DNA of 64,000 bases, taken from Pyrenochaeta sp. MPI-SDFR-AT-0127 (lineage: Eukaryota; Ascomycota; Dothideomycetes; Pleosporales; Cucurbitariaceae). Shown one piece after another: positions 21,028-32,698 of the stretch. Position numbers and translations under genes: made by a program. The notes under the pieces were generated by a model, which was not told the origin of the DNA, made no database searches, and saw nothing but the letters and a program-made list of their open reading frames with translations. Within the stretch, counting starts at the first letter, position 1. The number at the start of each line of letters is the position of its first letter. The stretch spans positions 1,116,001 to 1,180,000 of the forward strand of contig JAGTJM010000004.1 in NCBI GenBank assembly GCA_020747015.1. The letters run 5' to 3'.

Positions 21028-22765
21028 TGAGATTTATCCACGAGAAGAACATTCATTTTATGTGTACACCTGCTTGCTCGAAGAAGTAGAAAGCCAAGAT
21101 TGCTAAGCAGTAAAACAATAATCAAATCTGTAACACTTTGTCGCTCTTGCTTACGGATTGATCAATGCATCTAACCTTTTTGGGAAAGTACATTTGCCAA
21201 GATGACTTCGTTTGCTCTCCGTTTAGTAATCATGGTCAATTCCTCTTCATGGACATTGTGCAGGTGTATGAATCTAGTTAAATTATTTCACGTGTTGCTT
21301 CTCCCGCGTACGGACCGCAAGGCCAAGGCCGTGTAACAGCTATCCGCCTGGCAACGAATCGGGGCAAGAAGAAGTGTGATGGGAAGGCTAGTCGAACGCA
21401 ATCCGCGACCATCTACTATGGTGAGACGTTCATTCGTTCATTGACAAGATCCGAGTTGCATACTGGGTATTCAAGTCAAACCAGACGAGGATTTGCTGTG
21501 CAGCATATTGATTTACGGTGACTAATCATCGTTGATCAGACATCGTCTCATAACTCGCGACATATCCTGATACGGGACCTATGTACAGACAATTGGCGCG
21601 CTTATGTACCTTTCCTCCAGTGCAGCACTTTTACGCTCATGACCTCTTTGTACCTTTAGAGTATGAGACGCCCTGCCGTCGTGCCGGATTTCTTTGTGTG
21701 ATGCCGTAACCGCCGGAACTGCCGCGCCGACAGCATGGCCATGGGTATACCCGTGGATGCAAACACCTTGCGGGAATTCCTGAAAAGATGTTGCCATTCA
21801 ACTTGCGAGCCCTCAGCTGCCGAGATGTTTATTTCCGCGCAACCTTGTGTGTCTGTCTTGTGCGGCAGCACCTTGGCACGGCAACCACTTGGTCCATGTA
21901 CAACCTCTCGGATATACTGTGAAACCAAGGCTCTCATTCGCGAACACTCCTTCCCCATTATTCACGATGATGCCGCTAGTCGCTAGCATTTTTGAGTCTA
22001 TCTGATTGGGCGAGACAAGATGATCATGTGTAATTCGTAATCATCGATGTAGGTTAGTCAAAGCAACGAACAATGATTAGTCACAGGCATCAGCGCTTGT
22101 CAGCAATGCACGCATACTTTAAGGACTCTCTTCCTTCCATTGGCTATGTTAGATACTCGAATCATACTGGTATACGGCCACCAAATCGCTAGATCGCTAC
22201 TTCCTTCTAGCGCGTCTTGTATTAAGCCTGTAAAGCGCATCTCTCTTGAGCCTTCTTCGACCTTTGTTCTTTACCTTCGTTGATATATGTTCGGAGCATT
22301 CTAACATAAGAGACCTGAGGAGTTGAAAAATCCTGGATTGCATAATCAAGACTTCTTTTCATGCATTCAAAAGAGTTTTGGAAGGTCATGCCATAATCAC
22401 CCCAAACGTCAGGTAGGTTTTTCTAGAAAGTGGAAGAATGGATGGCAGGTGCTAGGTGAACGTCCTTCTGTGCGACACTATTCATTTTGATTTCTCACTA
22501 AAAATGCTTTGTATGAGTATCGTCGAGACTTCACAGCATGTTTGTGCTAAGTCAGCTAAGTTTCGGTTTGCTGTGCGAGTAGCTTGAGAAGACAAGCTTT
22601 ACCGAGGTCTTGACAATCTGCTGGATAATGTCAACCTCCCTTTGACCCCTGACATTTAAACCTGCTGGGAAAGGAACAAGGTCACCAATAACTAGGAATA
22701 AATCCTGGTTTTGCTTCACTAAAGTCACCAATATTGTTCGTGGCTCTGGAACATCTCACTACATC
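21028..22765. other. Intergenic between divergent genes
   Basis: About 1.7 kb containing the promoters of the MDR gene (minus) and EthD gene (plus). Opposing 70-100 codon frames near 21579-21986 overlap each other and show no domain; I treat them as chance. Confidence 0.5.
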
Positions 22766-23158
22766 ATGTCTTCTTCTAGCAAAATCACCTCAGTCGTAGG
22801 GTATCCTTCCAAACACCCAGAGACCGGCGAAGCGCTCAATTTTGATATGGAATACTACCTATCGACCCACATGCCTATGATTGAGAGAATCTGGGGTGCT
22901 CACGGCATGACATCGTGGTCTATTATTGAATTTCCAAACCCGTGTCCATTGTCAGGGCAGACGCCACCTTACCTTGTCCAGACGACATGTTACTTCGATA
23001 CGGTGGAGAATCTCAAGACGGCTTTTGAGAAAGGAGCCGCCACGACAGTACCGGATGTTGCAAAGTTCTCGAATGTGTTCCCTGTTGTGTGGATTGGCGA
23101 GGAGAGAAAGAATGGTGTTGTTAGTGCTGGAAAAGCTGAGGAGGCTGAACAGGCGTGA
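22766..23158 (+). CDS. EthD-domain protein (dimeric alpha-beta barrel)
   Basis: A 130-residue single-exon gene. The start ITSVVGYPSKHPETGEALNF, the DMEYYLSTHMPMIERIWGAHG segment (the xxYYxxxHxPL signature of EthD proteins; His35 near the middle) and the final VFPVVWIGEE strand define the family. EthD proteins are small ferredoxin-like barrels; some take part in oxidation or cyclisation steps, many are uncharacterised. Next genes on the same strand are a D-2-hydroxyacid dehydrogenase and an FAD oxidoreductase, but spacing gives no evidence of co-regulation. Intact. Confidence 0.9.
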   Translation: MSSSSKITSVVGYPSKHPETGEALNFDMEYYLSTHMPMIERIWGAHGMTSWSIIEFPNPCPLSGQTPPYLVQTTCYFDTVENLKTAFEKGAATTVPDVAKFSNVFPVVWIGEERKNGVVSAGKAEEAEQA

Positions 23159-23515
23159 CAAGATTCATGGCCGAATTACTGAGCGCGAACAGAGGTTGTG
23201 CATCATTTACAGAAGGAGGCGATCGCTGAGGAGTCATCACGGACGGCGATTGTCAACGAAAGGGATGTGGGTATACGCTACGGCTTTAAGAACGCCCATT
23301 GGCGGATAGTTCGGGTCAATTTTGTCCGACTGTAATGCATTAAAATGTCTCCATAACTTTGATTCAACGACGTCGGTTTCAGAATATTTTCAATGCAGAG
23401 ATTATCGCAAGTATCATCACACCTTGTCCAGGGTCTGAAAAGTGGTAGCGTTGCCAGGCACGCAACTACCCCGCTCCAAGCCGATCGCGGCAACCCCGCA
23501 AACACAAACACCACC
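23159..23515. other. Intergenic, promoter of the dehydrogenase gene
   Basis: 357 bases. The sequence just before the ATG (CACCATGG context) is a good eukaryotic start context. Nothing else recognised. Confidence 0.5.
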
Positions 23516-24591
23516 ATGGCGAAGACAAAAGTCGTCGTGACGCGGCAATTAATTGATGAAGCGCAACGGATTCTCGATGCGAAAAAGGACGATCTTGAGA
23601 TAGTGCAATGGCAGTCTGAGAAGGTATGTCAGCATGCCTCCAGCAATGTTCACTTCGGCAACTAACCAGGCACATATAGCCCTGCGACCGGTCATGGCTT
23701 CTCGAGCACGCAAAGGGCGCCACAGGAATCCTTGTGATGTTATCAGACAAAGTGGATGAAGAGCTTTTGGAAGCAGCAGGCTCTCAAGTCAAAGTCATCG
23801 CTTCGTTCTCCGTCGGCACGGATCACGTTGACCGCGATGCATTGAAGAAGCGTAATATTCGGCTCGGCTACACTCCAACATGTCTCACAGACGCTGTAGC
23901 AGATCTCACCATCATGCTTATTCTCATGGCGCAAAGAAGAGGAGGCGAGTCTATTGCAAAAGTCATCAAGGGCGAGTGGCCGCAAATGCCATGGCATCCT
24001 CTGCTCATGACTGGGCCGCAGATTCGCGGATCGACTGTAGGATTTCTGGGATTTGGAAGAATCGGACAGGCTACCTTGAAACGGCTACTGCCATTTGGGA
24101 TCAAGCGTGTCATCTACCTGACCTCGAAGCCAGGAAAGCCAGTGAGCGAAGACCACTTCGGCCTAGTCAAAGATGCTTCGATTCCCATCGAGCCTGCACA
24201 GAGCGCAGATCAACTTGCCAGCGAGAGCGATGTGGTGATTGTAGGATGCGCGTTGACACCAAGCACTAAACACCTTGTGAGCACCAACTTCTTCAAGAAG
24301 ATGAAGAAGCTAGCCGTAATTATCAATATTGCACGCGGTCCAATCATTGATACAGATGCTCTGGTCAAGGCGTTAGATGAAGAGCAAATTTTTGGAGCTG
24401 GACTGGATGTTATTGAGAACGAGCCAAACATCCAAGCGGATCATCCCATTCTAAAGCAACCACGTTGCGTCCTAGTACCACATATCGGTTCTGCCACAAT
24501 TGAGACTAGGGAACAGATGGCTACGGAGTCAGTTAAAAATCTCCTTGCGGGGCTATCCGGAGAGGCTATGGTGAATGAATTGGAACTATAG
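23516..24591 (+). CDS. D-2-hydroxyacid dehydrogenase (glyoxylate/hydroxypyruvate reductase type), two exons
   Basis: Exons 23516-23623 and 23680-24591 with a 56-base intron (GTATGT donor, CATATAG acceptor) give 339 residues. The NAD(P) loop GFLGFGRIGQ is intact. The catalytic triad of the family is present: Arg255 in NIARGPIID, Glu284 in IENEP and His304 in VPHIGSAT. ASFSVGTDHVD and the TDAVADLT helix are also typical of the GRHPR branch, so the likely reaction is reduction of glyoxylate or hydroxypyruvate with NAD(P)H in the cytosol; other 2-oxoacids are possible. Length is normal and no damage is seen. Confidence 0.93.
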
Positions 24592-25058
24592 CGCGGATAG
24601 AGGGCATTCAAAAGAAAGCGTGCAAGCGGCTGTCAAAGCTAGCCTGAATCTTTGTATATAGTGTAATTCAACACCACTGAAACCCACATATCAATTACTC
24701 AGCCAATCGTATACGTGGGTCCTTAGGTGACAGAAGTTTCCCGGTCGCCATGTCACCCTGTACGTTATCTATGACTCTTTTCAAACCCGTATTGATCGGA
24801 TTGATGCAACAGCTGTGATCTGAGGCTGCTAACAGTTCATCGCGGAATATCACGGCACGTGTAACGCTAATTCGAAAGCAGAAGGTACTCGCGAGCATAG
24901 ACAACCTCGCTCATCCTAACCATCACCTCGTCGCCCACACACATTCTCAGAGCATACCGGAGACGAAGGTTGACCATCTCATACCAGCTATTATTTTAAC
25001 ATACACTTGAAATCCTCACGGTGTCATTCAAAGGTGCATTCATCAGACAAATTTCGAA
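24592..25058. other. Intergenic, nothing seen
   Basis: 467 bases: 3' end of the dehydrogenase and promoter of the next gene. No feature recognised. Confidence 0.5.
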
Positions 25059-26534
25059 ATGGAAGCACGGGCGCACATCCCCGTTGGGCCTCCAGTCGCA
25101 AATCCCCTTCCTTCGTACTGGCAAGATCCTAAATCCCCTCTCGCAAATGTTATCGAGCCTGAGACCGATAAGCCTACGGAGCCTTATGATTATGCCATCA
25201 TTGGGTCTGGTATTTCAGGCACTATGATTGCGCACAACCTGCTCAACACGCATCCGACTGCTCGTGTTGTAATGCTTGAAGCAAGAGAGATATGCAGTGG
25301 GGCCACTGGCCGCAATGGTGGTCATACAAAAGCTGGAAGTTATCGCAGCTACACGAAGAATGTGCAAGAGCTCGGGAAAGATGAGGCTTTGAAGATAGCA
25401 CGGCTGGAGTATGCGAATATTGTTGAGACGCATCGCCTTGCGGAAGAACTGAAAATCGACTGCGAAAATAAGCTCTGTGATACTGTTGATGTTTTCTATG
25501 ATCAGACTGCCTTTGATTTGGGAAAGTCTGCTATTGAGGCACTGCGATTGGACGCAAGTGAGGAAGAGCAAGAGCATAGACAAATGGCATGGTACCAGGT
25601 GTACGAAAAGGTCGATGATGAACTGCGAAGCTTCTCTGTTATACCTAAGAATGAAAACCCCGCGGTGAAGAAAGAGGAGGAACTATCTGGTGCTTTCAAA
25701 TACTTAGCAGGGCGTGTCCATGCTTATCGCTTCTCGACAGGTGTGCTAAAGCGTTGTGTTGAGAAAGGGTTGCAGCTATGCGCAAACACACCAGTCCACG
25801 ATATACGTCAATCTACACACGGAGCAAATGATAAAGCTTTCTGGGACATCTTCACGCAATACAATACCATTACGGCGAAAAATGTAATTCTTGCGACTAA
25901 CGGATATACACCATACCTACTAAAGGAATTGCAAGGCATTATAGTTCCAATGCGAGGCCAGATTACCGCACAGCGACCAGGCAAAGCGACAAATTTGTCT
26001 ACTCCACTTTCTACCAGTTACTCGTTCATCTACCAGAGCGGCTATGAATACATGATTCCACGGCCCCTCTCAAATGGAGGCCAACATATTATCATAGGTG
26101 GCGGTTTGGGACGCCTTCCTCGAGGGGGCTCGAGCGAGTTCGGTACAGTCGACGACAGTTCCTTGAACCCCAATGTCACCGAATACCTTCGCGGTAGCTT
26201 GACTGGTTACTTTGGCACTGAAAATTGGGGTGAGACGTCTGAAGAAGAAGCATCAGCACGGATTGTTCAGGAATGGACAGGCATTATGGGAGCAACGGCA
26301 GATGACCGGCCAATTGTGGGTGAGGTTCCAGGAAAGAAGGGTATATGGATATCCGCAGGGTTCAATGGGCATGGTATGGTGCTGTGCTTGAAGGCAGCGC
26401 AAGCATTGGCCAAGATGGTCACCGAAGGATACGAGGCAAGGCCGGCGTGGTTTCCAGAGAGCTTTTTGATTGATAAATCAAGGCTTGAGAAATGTTCCCC
26501 TAGTGGTGAGACGGATACTAAAGTGTCTGTCTAA
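25059..26534 (+). CDS. FAD-dependent oxidoreductase, DAO family
   Basis: A single-exon gene of 491 residues. The dinucleotide-binding motif YDYAIIGSGISGTMIAH (about residues 43-59) follows a 40-residue N-terminal extension, typical of fungal DAO-fold proteins. The ATGRNGGH motif and the C-terminal GIWISAGFNGHGM segment, which closes the FAD site, are intact. No signal peptide is seen, so it is probably cytosolic. Family members oxidise amino acids or other amines; the exact substrate cannot be read here. The gene lies downstream of the hydroxyacid dehydrogenase on the same strand with its own intergenic region. Confidence 0.92.
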   Translation: MEARAHIPVGPPVANPLPSYWQDPKSPLANVIEPETDKPTEPYDYAIIGSGISGTMIAHNLLNTHPTARVVMLEAREICSGATGRNGGHTKAGSYRSYTKNVQELGKDEALKIARLEYANIVETHRLAEELKIDCENKLCDTVDVFYDQTAFDLGKSAIEALRLDASEEEQEHRQMAWYQVYEKVDDELRSFSVIPKNENPAVKKEEELSGAFKYLAGRVHAYRFSTGVLKRCVEKGLQLCANTPVHDIRQSTHGANDKAFWDIFTQYNTITAKNVILATNGYTPYLLKELQGIIVPMRGQITAQRPGKATNLSTPLSTSYSFIYQSGYEYMIPRPLSNGGQHIIIGGGLGRLPRGGSSEFGTVDDSSLNPNVTEYLRGSLTGYFGTENWGETSEEEASARIVQEWTGIMGATADDRPIVGEVPGKKGIWISAGFNGHGMVLCLKAAQALAKMVTEGYEARPAWFPESFLIDKSRLEKCSPSGETDTKVSV

Positions 26535-26776
26535 GGTATTTCAAAACATCTATGATATCTCAAGGCATATCGTTGGTGTGACCTGCGGCCTTCCCGTCTG
26601 AGCATGGACACTACCATCACAGTTCCGAATGTGAATCTTGTTAGCACACTCAGACCCATCCCCGCTACGAGCTCTTCGCATCCTTGCCATGCCCAACCAA
26701 CCTCTTCTATAGACTACTTCTGTATGCGGCGTTAGACTTCCGCCGATGACCATCTGAGAAGTCGATAATCCAATAT

Positions 26777-27562
26777 CTATCGAACTGCAGTTGCCAACCT
26801 ATCCAGAGTGAAGTCTGCCCATTCATTCTTATCATGTGCCCCTAGCATGTGTCCAATATCAACATTGGGTATAAGGCAGCTGGCATTAAAGTAGCTGGCA
26901 TGGTACAGGAGCACTGGAATGTTTGCTGCATTGAATTCGGCGACAGCTGGCTCCACAACACACATCAGAGACGCCATTTGTTCGGCGAACAAGGCTAGTG
27001 GCATCCGAGACGGTGACTGAGTATAGAATTTCAACTGGAACCCGGCGCGGAGATTCAGCTTCGCTAGTAGTGAGAGGGATTCATACACGCCAGACCAGTT
27101 CATGCTCTTGAATCGGCGAGCGCTCAAGTAGACCATTACTCGCAGGTGGCGGACAGAGCTCGGTGATGGCGTCAGACCGAGATGGAATACGTCAGCCAGG
27201 AAGAAAGCCGAAATATCGAAATGGCCAATGTAATGATAATTTTCGAGGCTTTCGTAGAGCCAAGAGACGGCTTCGTATGCGAATTGGTGCCCGACAACGA
27301 CTGCGCGGGCGAAGTCAGGAATGATGCCAGACCGGTCGCACATGCATACGATGCTGCCGTTGTTTCCAGGAGTGGTCGCAACACATCTATATTCGAATGG
27401 TAATAAAGCTTTTCCTATTTGATTGACGTAGTTGAGGTTACGGAGGACCTCGTGATCCCAAAGGTGAGAGTAAATATAGTCGCGCAGCTCACGCGGGAGA
27501 CGTTGTTGTACAAGGTCTGCGAGCTCTCGCCGTGCGAGGCTGTCCGTGGTAGTTGCGTCCAT
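26777..27562 (-). CDS. Unnamed family protein with LPRELRD N-terminal motif, copy 1
   Basis: A single-exon gene of 261 residues. Near the N-terminus QRLPRELRDYIYSHLWDHE has the look of a short F-box-like helix pair, as in many lineage-expanded fungal proteins, but I cannot assign a true F-box. The remainder mixes short strands and helices (AYEAVSWLYE, FDISAFFLADVFHLG, VRHLRVMVYLS) without catalytic motifs. A related, longer gene lies 0.65 kb upstream on the same strand (28214-29195), so this is a local tandem pair. Function unknown. Confidence 0.75.
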   Translation of the reverse strand: MDATTTDSLARRELADLVQQRLPRELRDYIYSHLWDHEVLRNLNYVNQIGKALLPFEYRCVATTPGNNGSIVCMCDRSGIIPDFARAVVVGHQFAYEAVSWLYESLENYHYIGHFDISAFFLADVFHLGLTPSPSSVRHLRVMVYLSARRFKSMNWSGVYESLSLLAKLNLRAGFQLKFYTQSPSRMPLALFAEQMASLMCVVEPAVAEFNAANIPVLLYHASYFNASCLIPNVDIGHMLGAHDKNEWADFTLDRLATAVR

Positions 27563-28213
27563 TTCGAAGGGCTGTAAACGTGGTGTTGGTATTACCGTGA
27601 GGAATCTCGTAGACGAAAGAGGTCTTATGATGGGGAGGTTGAACGAGTTCGAAGTTTGGTCGGCGCTAGGATATATACGTCAAGGGCCAACACGAACTTC
27701 GTTGCCTGATCTAGGTGAAAGTAAAACTCATTGGTGAAAGCAAGAGCATTGAAAAAATACACATGTTGGCTTTGGAAGTCGCCTAAGTTATCTTGAACAA
27801 GCAGAATTCATATGAAGGTCTAAACTAGATAAGATGCGATAGAGAACTTGCACCGAGCCATTTCAAGAATGACGAAAATTCATGGTCAGAAACACTCAGG
27901 TCATTGTGTGGGCCATCGATAAAAGTCATGGATATACTTGTGGGCAGTGAAGTTGTTCTGAGCGCGATACTTGTGGGATTGTCTCCGGCATGTGTTGGAT
28001 GTGAAAGTCAAAGCATATCTTCACAAAAGACAAGATCATTCAAACACTCAATGAGATTCGAAGAATGAGACTTGTACTGACCATAGATCCGCATCAGCAA
28101 TGAACAAGGGGAATATCGCTATCTAACTACAGAAGAACGCGGGTTTACAGGAGGAACAACACTGAACCTTGAATTCTTCCCAATTGTCCCTTGGCAAAAC
28201 AACAAGTTCCGCA
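27563..28213. other. Intergenic between the tandem pair
   Basis: About 650 bases: the promoter of copy 1 and the 3' end of copy 2. No open frame of note. Confidence 0.5.
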
Positions 28214-29195
28214 TCAAAGATCGCGTCTGATGCAGTGATAAAGGCCACAGAGACAACTATCACATGCGGACCTGAACCCGTTCCACGAGCGGGTTCTCTT
28301 CTCTCTACCTGTGCGGACATACTCCATCATCGGTCTAACCCTCCAGCATAGTTCTTTCAGGGTCAATTGTAGATGATTTTCCCATTCTTCTTCTGTTTCA
28401 AACATGTTATGTTCCCCGCCCATGTACTTGTACAGCATCGCCTTGGTAAGGAAGACGACGTAGACTTCCGCGCCGCGTTTCTCAGCCTCGGTTATGAATG
28501 GTTGAAGAGTTTGCCATGCTGTATGCATGGTATGCGCCAAATTTCCAATGGCCGAGGCATCGAAATAAGACATGCCCAGCTCCGTGCGGAAAGCGATATC
28601 AAGATTGAATTTTGGTGCCCACTTGCAATCTAGAATCCCCTGGAAGTCCGCTGCCAGTGTATCAAGCTTAATAGAGGTGGGCTGTTTGGTATCTAACAAA
28701 CCGCTAACATGTAGTTTTGAAACTCTAGAATGCCTCAGTGTGCAATTGAGACCGAAGAAATCCGTGTCAAGGAAGTTGGGTATCTCGGATGGCATGTTGA
28801 TCCAGAAATCGCGATACATCTCAAAAAGTTGCTCAATAACCTCTGTGGCGAATGGTACGTATGCAAAATTGGTGTTGATGAAGGCTGGTGGGTTCGCTTT
28901 TGCAAGATCACGGGCCTTGGAATCTTGTGGTGTTAGGGGGCGAGGGAAAGGGAAGCCGTCCATGCGGACTAAACTCCCACGGCTAATTCTGAAGATTTCA
29001 TGTGGAGTGAGTAGATACGCATGTATCATGTCACGTACTTCACGTGGCAACCGCGTATGTACATTCTTTGTAAGTTCGTATAATCTGTAGATGGTCAGAC
29101 GCAATTCACTGTCAAGATTTCGCTGTACGCTAGTACCTTGCGTTGTGTCTTTTCTTGTGTGCGGCAGAGCGCTGGCGAAAAGAGAAATTAGCCAT
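28214..29195 (-). CDS. Unnamed family protein with LPREVRD N-terminal motif, copy 2, two exons
   Basis: The long frame has no in-frame ATG, but an upstream exon solves this: ATG at 29195, exon 29195-29137, intron 29136-29085 (GTACTA donor, CTGAC branch, CTACAG acceptor, 52 bases), then exon 29084-28214. The product is 309 residues. RLPREVRDMIHAYLLTPHE matches the motif of copy 1, and both continue with a neighbourhood containing F-A-x-E-x-x-x-x-L/Y-E (ATEVIEQLFEMY here). It also has FLDTDFFGLN, like FDISAFFLAD in copy 1. C-terminal 30 residues are Cys/Arg-rich. Function unknown; a possible substrate adaptor is speculation. Confidence 0.72.
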
Positions 29196-30766
29196 CGCTC
29201 GATTCATGGAAACTGGAGGTCGTGACGAAGTTTGAGAGCTGAAAACAAGTTCTTAATGGGTAGGCTGTGGGCTGAAGCCAGATGCCAAGACCAACTCGTT
29301 AGGCAAAGGGCGGTGCAAAGTGTCGCTTGAAGACCGCGGAAGTCGCCTGCTGATTAAAAAACAAAGAGAATAGCGGGAACTGTTGCACGGTTTCGTGGAG
29401 GACATGAACCAGGGCGGTGCACCGAGTGCTAGCACCGTGGTGCAGCCCCTGTGGACGTTGCGCTAATTCCAATTTGAGTAACAGCAAACGAAAGGCGTGT
29501 CCAATTGGGTCATACCACCATTGAGAAGGGCCGAGCATATCAGGCGACAGTAAAGCAGTGTTGGGTGGGTTTTCACCTACATTGCCATCTCAGCGCTTGT
29601 TTTATCAAAGAGAGTTTCCCATTCTACCGATGCTCAGCATTGTGAGAAAGCCTTGTGAAACCGGAAGCATTCCACTTGTTACCCATCCTCGCCGCAGTGA
29701 TAACATCTCCAGCTGTAAAATAGCTTGCATATACAACTAAAAAAAAATCTGCATGAATCGATTCTTGAACCACCATGATATTGATCATCGCAAAGTAGCA
29801 GTATATACTGAATGAAATACTTCAGAAAGCAAATATGAAGCGAGAGGTTGCAAAAGCTGTGATCTCCACACTCAAGCTGTACATCTGGTGACGAGATCCT
29901 TTTCTATATGCAACTCGCTTCGATGCATCTTCATGGGTTCGTCTCCATAAACTTGGCTTTTCCGGCACCGAGCTTACCTAGTGGTGGGACTATTTTTGCT
30001 TATGACTCAAGATCTAATAATCCTACGGCTGCGCCGAATGTCGCCGTCTCTCACAACTTTGTGAATCAGCCAGATATCCCATGGTAGCCCATCAGTGTCG
30101 GTATCGAGATCCAATCAAGTTTCGCAATCTGCGGGCTTCGAATCAGCTGATAGCTCGAGCGTTGAGTCTGGCATGTCTGGGACCTATGGTAATCTTTAGT
30201 GGTATTGGGCATGCTTGAGATTCTTTGAGATATCTCATCTAGTGCCTCAAGTTCCTTTCAGTTCGGAAATCAATTATGATCTCATTGGCAATCACAAAAA
30301 CAGTTGACGAGACTAGTATTGTCATCGTTGAAGCGCCACTAGCCTATTTCCTCGTAGGGCAATGATCAATGCGATAACCTTGAACCTTTCCAGGGCTAAT
30401 TTATTCGTCCATTCTCGATAGAATTCCTTCGTTACCTATACCATCTTCGCTTATCGAGTAGAGATTGGAGCCGGGTGGCCTATCGCCATACCTCGCGGAT
30501 CAGTAGTGGAAAGAAAAGCAATAGCTAGTCATGGTGCTGCAAAGCGTCGAGCTGTGTAATGAAGCTCCACAGCCTTCCTATCCGTCTTCGAAAACCTCCG
30601 TCAGATTGGACCCATTGAAACCATGGTGAGGCAGATTTAGTTCATTGAGTAGTACAAAAAGCTAAGAGCGCTCGCCTTGTAATACGTTCAGCACTCACCG
30701 GTGAGCTCGCATGACGAACAAAACATGTGCGCGCTCGCAAATTCATGTCTGCAAACAGGCTATAGA
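29196..30766. other. Intergenic, nothing convincing
   Basis: About 1.6 kb with only 60-80 codon frames lacking domains. No repeat structure recognised. Confidence 0.5.
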
Positions 30767-30991
30767 CTAATTCGCTCGAGCTATTGCTTTCCCATGATTT
30801 GTATTTTGAGCTTTCTTGCTAGCTTTGGCCAACTCAGTACCTAGAGCGGGGTTTGCGTTGAAAAGATACAGAAAGATATACCCATAGGCGAAGAGCATGG
30901 CGGATGCATGTCGGGTGGGAATGATGAAGAGATATAGGGTGAGAGGTGGATGTGATGATGTTGTGCTTGACATTGATGAAAAGGAAGGCAT
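30767..30991 (-). CDS. Small hydrophobic protein candidate
   Basis: An ATG-started frame of 74 residues (MPSFSSMSSTTS start) with a hydrophobic centre (LTLYLFIIPTR, then SAMLFAYGYIFLYLF) and a polar tail ending in GKAIARAN. It may be a small membrane protein, located just downstream of the CUE-domain gene on the same strand. Short length and no known family keep this tentative. Confidence 0.3.
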   Translation of the reverse strand: MPSFSSMSSTTSSHPPLTLYLFIIPTRHASAMLFAYGYIFLYLFNANPALGTELAKASKKAQNTNHGKAIARAN

Positions 30992-31183
30992 GCTCAACCT
31001 TGACAAAACAAATGACGGGTAGAAGTTACAGTACGAATCGAGATCTCATAACGATTTGAAGAATGCTAGAGTAACAGTAACTGGGGGAGTGATCGGCGTT
31101 TGAGCTCTTTCCTAACGTGCACCATACGACCCGTACCACCCGTGTCGAGTTTACAAGCCCTCCTCATGCCACCAATATCGGCC

Positions 31184-32698
31184 TCATTTGGTGTCCTTCA
31201 GCAGCGCCTCGGCTGCAGCATCAGTCTGTCCTATGCTCCCACTTCGCTCAGCGGGTTTCAATTCCTTTGGTGCAGGAGCATCTTTGGCTGCTGCTGCCTT
31301 CTTCAGCCTCTCGGTATCTTCAGGGTTGGTATCCTTCGCTTTGCTGTCGTCATCGTCGCTGTCGCCGAGGCTAAAAGGGTCGTGGTCATCAGGCTCTGGG
31401 TGTGGTGCTACTGAAGTCAAAGGCTGCCATTTCTTTCCACCTGATTTTCCCTGATTATTTGGCGATGGGTTACGATATAGAGCATCGACTTCGTCAACGG
31501 GGCCAGACTGGGGAGGCGAGACGGGCGTGGGCTTGAAGAGGTCGGGGTTCGCAGTGGGCCGATTTGGCCGCTGCTGGCCTGATGCTACGAAGAAGTTAGC
31601 ATTTCTTTCGTCCTAGAGTTTAAAAATATGATGAATGTACCCTCATTATCCCTCAACTCTAGTGATGCAAAGTCATCGCCAAGTACCCTGTTATCGGCAT
31701 CGTATCGGTTGTGGTCTGCTGATCGGCGTGTCTCAGCCGACTTGCGGATGCCGTACAGTTGCTCTGACTGCGAGGGACCGTAGTTTTGTCGCTGCTGCGA
31801 AGGTTGGCCAGTCGGTCGCTCAGGGCGTATTGGATTCCCATATTGATCGTACTCGTCAGGCTCGCCGTCAAGCTTCTTCGTAAAGTTCGTGATCCACTTG
31901 TTGACTGTCTTCTGTGTCTCTTTGAAACCCTGCTCGATGTTCTTGCGGATCTCGGGGAGGTCGTCTAGACGGGAATCAGTATTGCAGAGTGCGATCAATT
32001 GGATGCAGTAGTACCATCAAAGAAGCTGTGCTCTCGCTCACTATTCGGATCATTAGGTCTTGAACCGCCCTGCTGCCGCCGGGGAGCTTCGCCTGGTACA
32101 CGCGATCCATAGCCACCCTGACCACCATGCCCTCCCTGGCTCTGGTAGTGCTCTGCCAATTGTCGCGCATATATTTCGTCCTGCTCTAGCTGGCTGCGGG
32201 GCTGGGGCCTTGGTGGCTGTGGTGGGGGTGTTTCTTCGGCCTTGAAGTTGGGGTCGGACATGCCTGGCCTTGTTAGTTATGCTCTCAGTTCTACAGCACA
32301 TATCTTCGTACTCAATAGCGCATTGAAGGCAGGCTCGACCTTGCCGCCGCTGGCGACCAGCACAGCCTTTACAACATTGCTATCGATACCGGGGAAGGCC
32401 TCGATCAATGTGTTCTGGGCTTGCACGTGCGGATCAACTGGCCGCGGGGGCTTTGGTGGGGGAATTTCTGTAGCTTCTTCTGTGAAGCGCACGCCGGGCT
32501 TGGGCGACTTGGAGGCGGGAGGCGGCGATGTAACGGTCTCTTGAGTCGAGGAGGTAGGAGCATCATTGTCGTCGTCAAAATCGAGCTCGCGCGCCGTGGT
32601 TGGGCTCTCTGGAGGCTGCCTTGCGTCAGTTGGGGGAGCTCAAAGTGAAGGATGCGGGGCATTCTGCCTGCCTTTTCTGCGCCGGGTTTTTCAGACAT
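31184..32698 (-). CDS. CUE5: Cue5-like CUE-domain ubiquitin/Atg8 adaptor, five exons
   Basis: Exons 32698-32668, 32608-32312, 32263-32015, 31964-31641 and 31584-31184 close perfectly into 433 residues. The first intron (32667-32609) has a GC donor instead of GT; the other three (48, 50, 56 bases) are GT-AG. Residues 73-110 form the CUE domain, with the FPG turn at 82-84 and a dileucine near 108. A Pro/Gln-rich middle (QLEQDEIYARQLAEHYQ helix) follows. WQPL at residues 353-356 matches the Atg8-interacting WxxL motif I remember in yeast Cue5, followed by an acidic DDDDSK stretch. In yeast Cue5 links ubiquitinated aggregates to autophagy; the same role here is inferred from domain order and motif. 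Confidence 0.88.

Noticed and set aside
22766..26534. A secondary-metabolite cluster made of the EthD, dehydrogenase and DAO genes
   Set aside because: There is no polyketide synthase, peptide synthetase, terpene cyclase or pathway regulator nearby; same-strand order alone is weak evidence.
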